Below are positions 1 through 4,700 of a stretch of DNA of 8,703 bases, in pieces; position 1 is the stretch's first letter; every line of letters begins with the position of its first letter. The DNA is from RPQK01 sp041946865 (lineage in GTDB: Bacteria > Acidobacteriota > UBA6911 > RPQK01). The stretch is from the NCBI GenBank assembly GCA_041946865.1, contig JBHGBF010000240.1, positions 1 through 8,703 of the forward strand, read 5' to 3'. A program made the position numbers and the translations under genes. The notes beneath the pieces are model-generated. The model saw nothing but the letters and a program-made list of their open reading frames with translations, was not told the DNA's origin and searched no databases.

Positions 1-60
1 TGCCTAACGCCTTCGGCATAAAAACGTTCACACATCTGTTTATTTTCGCCAAAGTCCAGT

Positions 61-123
61 CTTCCCTGAAAGGGAAGGGCAAAGTGGCCGCGCAGTGCCA
101 TTTGCCCTTCCCTTTCAGGGAAG
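61..123. repeat. Perfect 23-bp inverted repeat with 17-nt loop
   Basis: Arms 61-83 and 101-123 are exact reverse complements. The stem can extend 4 bp further into the loop (85-88 with 97-100) across a bulged G84. Each arm is itself a 7-bp palindrome with a 3-nt centre: CTTCCCT-GAA-AGGGAAG at 61-77, and CTTCCCT-TTC-AGGGAAG at 107-123. The element can therefore fold as one long hairpin or as two small ones. There is no T-run after it, so it is not a canonical intrinsic terminator on either strand. Confidence 0.85.
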
Positions 124-144
124 ATACAGCGGACGGGAACTAGA

Positions 145-174
145 CCCAGGGTACCTGAAAAACGGTACCTTGGG
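145..174. repeat. 11-bp imperfect hairpin around two GGTACC sites
   Basis: The left arm CCCAGGGTACC (145-155) and right arm GGTACCTTGGG (164-174) pair over 11 positions with one mismatch that would be a G-U pair in RNA. The loop is 8 nt. It sits inside the larger 37-223 inverted repeat but shares no obvious sequence with the other hairpins. No T-tract follows, so I do not call it a terminator. Confidence 0.6.
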
Positions 175-186
175 CTGCCTTGCTTA

Positions 187-223
187 GTCCCTTCGGGACA
201 ATGGACTTTGGCGAAAATACACA
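187..223 (+). repeat. Hairpin-plus-tail repeat module (+ copy)
   Basis: A 5-bp hairpin GTCCC-TTC-GGGAC (187-199) is followed after 2 nt by the tail TGGACTTTGGCGAAAATA. The same arrangement recurs on the minus strand at 37-77, with stem CTTCCCT/AGGGAAG, and at 469-506, with stem GTCCC/GGGAC and tail TGGAGTTTGGTGAAAA. The tail sequence and the 2-nt gap are conserved. The stem sequence differs between copies but always pairs. This is one repeat family in several copies. Confidence 0.7.
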
Positions 224-277
224 TATTCCGCAATAAGTCGACGCCAAGGCTCTACATCTGTGCAACTTGAGGGCTTC

Positions 278-445
278 GGTTTCGCCCCCAGCGGGGGCGG
301 ATGTTTATAGTCCGGCGACAAAGCAAGTGTCGCGCCCCCAGCGGGGCGCGATGTGTTGACATCGCCGGAACATCGCGCCCCGCTGGGGCGCCTGAGCCCT
401 TTGGCGATAAAACTATAAACATCCGCCCCCGCTGAGGGCGAAACC
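278..445. repeat. 34-bp inverted repeat enclosing GC-rich hairpins
   Basis: Arms 278-311 and 412-445 are complementary at 33 of 34 positions, with a C288/A435 mismatch. Each arm holds a GC-rich mini-hairpin with an AGC or GCT triloop: CGCCCCC-AGC-GGGGGCG at 283-299 and a one-mismatch counterpart at 424-440. Each is followed, outward from the hairpin, by ATGTTTATAGT or its complement. The arms enclose a second inverted pair at 332-391, giving four related hairpins arranged as two head-to-head pairs. The nested, symmetrical layout is typical of bacterial interspersed mosaic elements. Confidence 0.85.
332..391. repeat. Inner inverted repeat with GCGCCCC/GGGGCGC hairpins
   Basis: The left arm 332-354 and right arm 370-391 are reverse complements apart from one extra C in the left copy. 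Each contains a 7-8 bp GC hairpin: 331-350 has a bulged C, while 375-391 is perfect around a GCT loop. Each is joined to GATGT. The loop region holds a further alternative pairing, GATGT (350-354) with ACATC (359-363). The same hairpin-plus-GATGT unit occurs in the outer arms of the 278-445 repeat. Confidence 0.8.
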
Positions 446-468
446 CGGACGCGTTTCTGTTTACATTC

Positions 469-506
469 CTGTTTGTTTTCACCAAACTCCAGAGTCCCTT
501 CGGGAC
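469..506 (-). repeat. Hairpin-plus-tail repeat module (- copy)
   Basis: Read on the minus strand this is a hairpin with GTCCC and GGGAC stems around GAA (506-494), two bases, then the tail TGGAGTTTGGTGAAAACA. It is an inverted, slightly diverged copy of the module at 187-223 and of the one at 37-77. It marks the right-hand end of the repeat cluster. The sequence beyond 507 toward the first gene shows no further copies. Confidence 0.65.
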
Positions 507-640
507 AAAAAGCAGGCTCCCCTCCGCGGGTAAAAACCCTTAAGTCAACAGTGTTGCGTTTAAAGGCGGCACTACAACAACAACGATTTCTTTCCGCTGT
601 AAACTCTCTCTCGGATCTGGTAACTTCGCACTCTAAAGAC

Positions 641-1789
641 ATGACCGACCAGCAACACGAGCTCCTGAAGAGGCTTTTCAACAGCCGATATTTCGCGAGC
701 GCCGAGAGTCTGAAGAGAATTCTGGAATATCTGTGCCAGCGGAGCGAAGACCCGGAGCACGGCACGATCAAGGAATATGATATTGCGGTCCACGCCCTGG
801 GTCGTTCCGCGTCATTTGATCCCAAGACGGATCCGATTGTCCGGGTCAACATCGCCACGATTCGTGACCGTCTGCGGTCCTATTTTGCCGACGAAGCTCC
901 CGAATCGCGGCTCCGTCTGGTCATCCCGAAAGGCCAGTACCGGGTTGTTTTCGAAGAAGTGCCGAAAAGGGGTCACCAGGCCGGGTCTGCAGCCACGCGG
1001 TTTCCCGCCCTGGAGCGCTTCTGGCGCCCTTATCTCACGCGCACTGTTCCCAACATGCTGGTTTTCAGCGAGCTTCTGTTTTTCCGGGATAATCACGGCA
1101 CCTATATCAGGAACATCTACATCAATCAAATACAAGGCGGGCTGAAGCAGCTGACAAAGAAACTGCCTGGCCTCCAGCCCGAGGGTTTTCGTCCTTCATT
1201 CCACTTTGTTTCTGCTGGAGAAGTCCACTGCCTGCTCAATCTGACACGCCTGTTCGAAAGAATGGGAGTCGAGTGCCACGCCCGGAATTCCCGGTTTCTG
1301 GCCTGGAATTCCTTACGTGACACAAACCTGATTCTGATCGGGAGCTCGCGCACCAACCCTTTCGTTGACTCGCTGCAAGGGGAGAATATTTTCTTTCTGA
1401 GCGCGGACCGGATCATTAACCGCTCGCCGCGACCCGGGGAAGAGGCCAGCTACGCCGGGCATCGAACAAAAGACGGAAAGCTCGAGAAGGTGACGGAATA
1501 TGCGGTTGTGACCCGCCGGCCCGCCCCTACGGCCGATTGTGTTGTCACCTGCATTGCCGGCAATCATGGGCGCGCCCTGGAAGGGGCAGGAGATTTCCTG
1601 AGCGACGAGAGTCAGGTTGCCCTTATGCTGGAGAGGCTCGAAGCCGACCAACCAGGCGCCTCGTCCTCCAGCCACTTCCAGGTCCTCCTGAAGGTCGAGT
1701 TGGTTGATTTCGACGAAGAGGTGGCACACGTTGAAATCCTGTCGACAAGAGTCATGGGGGGACAAAACGAGCCGGCAAAAGCCCGCTGA
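641..1789 (+). CDS. Two-domain protein with acidobacterial-type winged-helix-like N-terminus; function unknown
   Basis: The product is 382 aa from ATG 641. The frame stays open upstream to a TTG at 473, but that stretch crosses the repeat cluster and shows no domain, so I start at 641. No strong ribosome binding site is visible there. Residues 1-105 carry signatures KEYDIAVHALGR (44-55), FDPKTDPIVRV (59-69) and IPKGQYRVVF (95-104). I recall these from the N-terminal, probably DNA-binding-like domain of many Acidobacteria proteins, which is often joined to variable sensor or TPR regions. After a short linker, residues 135-375 form a second domain with LILIGSSRTNPFVD (230-243) and CIAGNHGRALEGAGDFLS (304-321), resembling a ligand-binding alpha/beta fold. 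I see no signal peptide or membrane helix, so a cytoplasmic location is likely. A regulatory role is inference. The copper operon starts 91 bp downstream with its own promoter, so a link to copper is possible but unproven. Confidence 0.75.
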   Translation: MTDQQHELLKRLFNSRYFASAESLKRILEYLCQRSEDPEHGTIKEYDIAVHALGRSASFDPKTDPIVRVNIATIRDRLRSYFADEAPESRLRLVIPKGQYRVVFEEVPKRGHQAGSAATRFPALERFWRPYLTRTVPNMLVFSELLFFRDNHGTYIRNIYINQIQGGLKQLTKKLPGLQPEGFRPSFHFVSAGEVHCLLNLTRLFERMGVECHARNSRFLAWNSLRDTNLILIGSSRTNPFVDSLQGENIFFLSADRIINRSPRPGEEASYAGHRTKDGKLEKVTEYAVVTRRPAPTADCVVTCIAGNHGRALEGAGDFLSDESQVALMLERLEADQPGASSSSHFQVLLKVELVDFDEEVAHVEILSTRVMGGQNEPAKAR

Positions 1790-1822
1790 ACACCGCTTTG
1801 ACTGCCGGGTTTCGGCCTTTTG
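1776..1822 (+). terminator. Possible weak terminator after the first gene
   Basis: CAAAAGCCCG (1776-1785, overlapping the end of the gene) can pair with CGGCCTTTTG (1813-1822) with one mismatch. A smaller 4-bp hairpin, GCCG-GGTTT-CGGC, ends directly before CTTTT. Both are weak and the T-run is only four bases long. It is offered only as the best candidate between this gene and the copper operon. Confidence 0.25.
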
Positions 1823-1848
1823 ACAATAATCCTGCCCCTGTTCAGAAT
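1820..1848 (+). promoter_or_regulatory. Sigma70-like promoter for copZ-copA
   Basis: A perfect -35 hexamer TTGACA (1820-1825) is followed after a 17-bp spacer by CAGAAT (1843-1848), which matches four of six positions of TATAAT. Transcription would start near 1855, about 25 bases before the chaperone start codon and ahead of its ribosome binding site. No dyad recognisable as a CueR, CsoR or CopY operator is seen, so how copper would regulate it cannot be read from the sequence. Confidence 0.5.
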
Positions 1849-1880
1849 TGATGCAGGCGACCAGTTCGAGGAGTTTTTCC

Positions 1881-2093
1881 ATGGCCAAGAGAACAGTAAC
1901 CGTCCCGAACATCAGCTGCAACCATTGTGCTAATACCATCAAACGCGAGCTGCGCGAGCTTGACGGGGTGAATCAGGTTGAGGTCGATCTCAACACCAGG
2001 CAACTATCCGTGGAATGGGACGCTCCGACCCGATGGGAGGATGTGCGCCGGGTTCTTGAAGAAATCAACTATCCGCCCCAGGAACCGTCTTAA
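1881..2093 (+). CDS. copZ: Copper chaperone, CopZ-like HMA-domain protein
   Basis: A 70-aa single heavy-metal-associated (HMA) domain, the usual size for a CopZ/Atx1 chaperone. It is predicted to bind one Cu(I) through Cys13 and Cys16 in NISCNHC and pass it to the N-terminal domains of the exporter. The CNHC form of the CxxC loop is, from memory, the one in Enterococcus hirae CopZ. The canonical Met two residues before the first Cys is replaced by Ile (I-S-C). An in-frame ATG at 1848 would add 11 residues, but ATG 1881 has a strong ribosome binding site, GAGGAG at 1868-1873, with 7-nt spacing, and gives the normal family length. Only 22 bp separate it from the ATPase gene, so they are almost certainly co-transcribed. 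The protein is cytoplasmic. Confidence 0.9.
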   Translation: MAKRTVTVPNISCNHCANTIKRELRELDGVNQVEVDLNTRQLSVEWDAPTRWEDVRRVLEEINYPPQEPS

Positions 2094-2115
2094 GCATTAG
2101 GGGTACTGAAGAGGC

Positions 2116-4602
2116 ATGGTTCAGCGACAGATCAGTTTACCGATCAGTGGGATCAGCTGCGCGAACTGCGTGAACACGATCGAGCGCGACTTGAAAAGGC
2201 TCCGCGGTATCTCTCACGTGTCCGTCAATCCGGCGACTGAAAAAGCGACGGTTGTCTTTGACGCCTCAGAAGTCGACGAGCAAGCAATCGTAACAGCGAT
2301 TCGAGACGCGGGCTACGAGGTCACCCTTTCTCGATTCGAGATCCCCATCACCGGAATGACTTGCGCAAACTGTGCACACACGATCGAGCGCGCGCTCAAA
2401 CGCAAGGTTCCGGGCGTGGTCAGCGCCACCGTGAACCTGGCCACCGAGAAAGCGGTGGTTGAGTGTCTTCCCGGAGAGGCCACGCAACGGGATCTCGTCA
2501 AGGCTATCGAGGACGCGGGATACGGCGTGCTTGAGGCGGCGCCCGCCGAGCTTCAGGACGTCGAGAAACAGGCGCGTGAGCGCGAGGCGGACAGGCAAAA
2601 GCGGAAGTTCCAAATCGGTGCCCTCCTCACCTCGCCTCTCTTCCTTCTCAGCATGGGACGCGATTTCGGGGTGTTGGGTCCCTGGGCTCATGCGCCTTGG
2701 ATGAACTGGCTTTTCCTGGCGCTTGCCTCCCCTGTCCAGTTTGATGTCGGCTGGGACTACTACCGCGGCGGATACAAGGCTTTGCGGAATCGCTCCGCAA
2801 ACATGGACGTCCTGATTGCGATGGGGTCTTCCGCGGCATATGTCTACAGCGTTTTCGTGACGGTCGCGCTCACCCTCGGGCACACTGGCTGGGGCCATCA
2901 CGTCTACTTTGAAACAGCCGCCCTCATCATTACCCTTATCAAGCTGGGAAAACTCCTCGAAGCTCGAGCCAAGGTCAAGACCAGCGAAGCGATTCGTAAG
3001 CTGATGCAGCTTCAACCGGCCACAGCCAGAGTCATTACCGACAACGGTGAGGTCGAGATCCCCGCCGCGGAAGTGAAAGTCGGTGACATTGTCCAAGTCC
3101 GCCCGGGTGAGCGGGTGCCGGTTGACGGAGTAGTGATCTCAGGAAAGTCGTCGATCGACGAGAGCCTGCTGACAGGTGAGAGCATGCCGGTGCCGAAGAA
3201 ACCCGGCGGCCAGGTTACGGGAGGAACCATCAACAAGCAGGGGATGTTCCGCTTCGAAGCGACGAGAGTAGGCGCCGAGACCGCCCTGGCGCAGGTGATC
3301 AGGCTGGTACAGGAGGCTCAGGCGACCAAGGCCCCCATCCAGCGTCTGGCCGACAGGACGGCGGGAGTTTTTGTACCTGTTGTCGTCCTTATCGCCGCGC
3401 TGACGCTTGTCCTCTGGTGGGCACTTGCCGGCGTGGGCTTCACGGCAGCCTTGATCCGCACCGTCGCCGTCCTGGTGATCGCCTGCCCCTGCGCGCTTGG
3501 ACTGGCGACACCCACGGCCATTCTGGTTGGCACCGGTCGCGGCGCCGAAAAAGGAATCCTTTTCAGGAACAGCGAAGCTCTGGAACGTATGCACACGCTC
3601 AAAACCGTGGTTCTCGACAAGACCGGCACGGTCACCGCGGGACAACCGACAGTCACGGACATTGTGCCTCGAATTCCGACTCAGCTGCAGACGATCCTGC
3701 AGCCTGGCTCGCTGACTCCCGACCAGATCCTGTTGATGTTCATGGCTTCCGCAGAGACGGGTAGCGAGCATCCGCTCGGACAGGCCATCGTCGAGTTCGC
3801 CAGACAACACGGTCTGAGCCTGTCTCACCCAGAGACGTTTGAAGCAGTTTCCGGAAAGGGAATCATGGCTACAGTTGACGGCCATGAAGTTGTGGCCGGA
3901 AGCGAGTCCTTCCTGAGAAGCCTGGGCATCGAGCTGCACACTCTGGAAAGCGACGGCCGCCGACTGCAGACTGAGGCCAAAACCGTGGTCTGGGCGGCCG
4001 TGGGAAGGACAGCCATCGGACTGATCGCGGTCGCGGACCAGGTCCGGAAAGGGTCCCGAGAAGCGATTCAGCGAATGCGCCAGCTGGGCCTCCAGGTCAT
4101 CATGCTGACGGGCGACAATTGGGCTACGGCCTTGGCAATTGCCGGCCAGGTCGGCATAAAGGAGGTTATGGCAGAGGTCCGCCCGGACGAAAAGGCGCAA
4201 CAGATCATCAAATTGCAGGGGGAATCTCAGACCCGGGTCGCCATGGTCGGAGACGGAGTCAACGACGCGCCTGCTCTTGCCCAGGCTGACGTAGGGATTG
4301 CCATCGGGGGCGGAACCGACGTGGCAATGGAGACGGCAGACGTAACACTCATGCGGGCCGACCTGAGCTCCGTTCCCGAAGCTTTCGCCCTTAGTCATGC
4401 CACGCTTCGGACCATCAAGCAGAACCTGTTCTGGGCTTTTTTCTACAACGTGGTCCTGATTCCAGTCGCGGCCGGCGTCCTGTACCCCTTCCCCAGCCTG
4501 CCCGGCTTCCTGCGCTCGCTGCATCCCGCCTTGGCCGCCTTCGCCATGGCTCTCAGCAGCGTTACCGTCGTCCTTAACAGCCTGCGGCTCAAGAAGTGGT
4601 GA
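2116..4602 (+). CDS. copA: Cu(I)-exporting P1B-type ATPase, CopA
   Basis: An 828-aa inner-membrane pump that exports cytoplasmic Cu(I) using ATP. It has two N-terminal HMA domains with metal-binding cysteines at 15/18 (GISCANC) and 83/86 (GMTCANC), then membrane helices at about 167-280. The actuator motif TGES is at 353-356. Two more helices follow, the second with CPC 457-459. The phosphorylation motif DKTGT is at 501-505 (Asp501), the nucleotide-domain His-Pro at 552-553 in SEHPLG, and the hinge GDGVNDAP at 712-719. Two final helices carry Tyr777-Asn778 and MxxSS (811-815). CPC, YN and MxxSS together mark the Cu(I)-specific P1B-1 subgroup rather than Zn/Cd/Pb pumps. Length and motifs are complete, with no sign of damage. 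HMA1 begins within six residues of ATG 2116, supporting this start, although GAAGAGG (2108-2114) is unusually close to it. It is the second gene of the copZ operon. Its TGA stop lies in the arm of the inverted repeat at 4600-4700. Confidence 0.97.
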   Translation: MVQRQISLPISGISCANCVNTIERDLKRLRGISHVSVNPATEKATVVFDASEVDEQAIVTAIRDAGYEVTLSRFEIPITGMTCANCAHTIERALKRKVPGVVSATVNLATEKAVVECLPGEATQRDLVKAIEDAGYGVLEAAPAELQDVEKQAREREADRQKRKFQIGALLTSPLFLLSMGRDFGVLGPWAHAPWMNWLFLALASPVQFDVGWDYYRGGYKALRNRSANMDVLIAMGSSAAYVYSVFVTVALTLGHTGWGHHVYFETAALIITLIKLGKLLEARAKVKTSEAIRKLMQLQPATARVITDNGEVEIPAAEVKVGDIVQVRPGERVPVDGVVISGKSSIDESLLTGESMPVPKKPGGQVTGGTINKQGMFRFEATRVGAETALAQVIRLVQEAQATKAPIQRLADRTAGVFVPVVVLIAALTLVLWWALAGVGFTAALIRTVAVLVIACPCALGLATPTAILVGTGRGAEKGILFRNSEALERMHTLKTVVLDKTGTVTAGQPTVTDIVPRIPTQLQTILQPGSLTPDQILLMFMASAETGSEHPLGQAIVEFARQHGLSLSHPETFEAVSGKGIMATVDGHEVVAGSESFLRSLGIELHTLESDGRRLQTEAKTVVWAAVGRTAIGLIAVADQVRKGSREAIQRMRQLGLQVIMLTGDNWATALAIAGQVGIKEVMAEVRPDEKAQQIIKLQGESQTRVAMVGDGVNDAPALAQADVGIAIGGGTDVAMETADVTLMRADLSSVPEAFALSHATLRTIKQNLFWAFFYNVVLIPVAAGVLYPFPSLPGFLRSLHPALAAFAMALSSVTVVLNSLRLKKW

Positions 4603-4700
4603 AGAACTTATCCACGAACGGACACGAACCATAGCACGTTGATCCGGGGGCCGTCGCTTTTGTTCGTGTCGTTTGTGTTGGTTCGTGGATAAGATCTTCA
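4600..4700. repeat. Inverted repeat between convergent genes, containing both stop codons
   Basis: Arms 4600-4619 and 4681-4700 are complementary at 19 of 20 positions; the last 13 bp (CTTATCCACGAAC and its complement) are perfect. Two further outer pairs (4598-4599 with 4701-4702) extend it. The copA stop TGA (4600-4602) and the ATPase stop (TGA on the minus strand, 4700-4698) occupy identical positions at the arm tips. Next to the core of each arm are degenerate CACGAAC-type repeats of 9-11 nt (CCACGAACGGACACGAACC on the left; CACGAACCAACACAAACGA on the right, read on the minus strand). It could terminate both convergent transcripts, but there is no clean T-tract. The central loop is about 60 bp. 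Confidence 0.85.

Larger units (their letters stand above)
37..223. repeat. Nested inverted repeat, outer arms 37-58 and 202-223
   Basis: The outer arms, TTTTCGCCAAAGTCCA on the left and its complement TGGACTTTGGCGAAAA on the right, extend to 22 bp with a single mismatch (21/22). Inside this pair sit the perfect 23-bp inverted repeat at 61-123 and a smaller hairpin at 145-174. The right arm is preceded by another hairpin at 187-199. The whole block could fold as a cruciform or, if transcribed, as a large branched RNA. It most resembles clustered REP/BIME-type extragenic palindromes, but I cannot name the family. Confidence 0.8.
1..640. other. Gene-free region dominated by inverted repeats
   Basis: I find no convincing gene here. 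Reading frames that cross it are short or low-complexity, start at non-ATG codons, or run antisense to the downstream gene. Bases 37-506 are a cluster of small hairpins and related spacers, itemised separately. Bases 1-36 contain a short hairpin with a cUUCGg loop (gccttcggc, 9-17) and nothing else I can identify. Bases 508-640 are non-repetitive and A/C-rich, and presumably hold the promoter of the gene at 641. They include a perfect 11-bp dyad, CAACAGTGTTG (546-556). I could not identify a clear -35/-10 pair there. Confidence 0.7.

Noticed and set aside
251..450. CRISPR-like array
   Set aside because: The repeats are palindromic, alternate in orientation and have unequal spacing with related spacers, unlike CRISPR direct repeats with unique spacers; no cas genes are present.
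473..640. N-terminal extension of the first gene from TTG 473
   Set aside because: It starts inside a hairpin repeat, has no ribosome binding site, and adds 56 residues with no domain; the conserved domain begins right after ATG 641.
184..858. A 224-codon minus-strand frame across the repeat cluster
   Set aside because: It runs through nested palindromes and the antisense of the conserved N-terminal domain at 641 onward; its composition reflects the repeats.
1313..1942. A 209-codon minus-strand frame overlapping the first gene and the copper promoter
   Set aside because: Antisense of conserved coding sequence and of the start of copZ; no domain seen.
2266..3096. A 276-codon minus-strand frame opposite the CopA N-terminal half
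   Set aside because: Antisense shadow of the HMA and first membrane domains; no start signals and no family resemblance.
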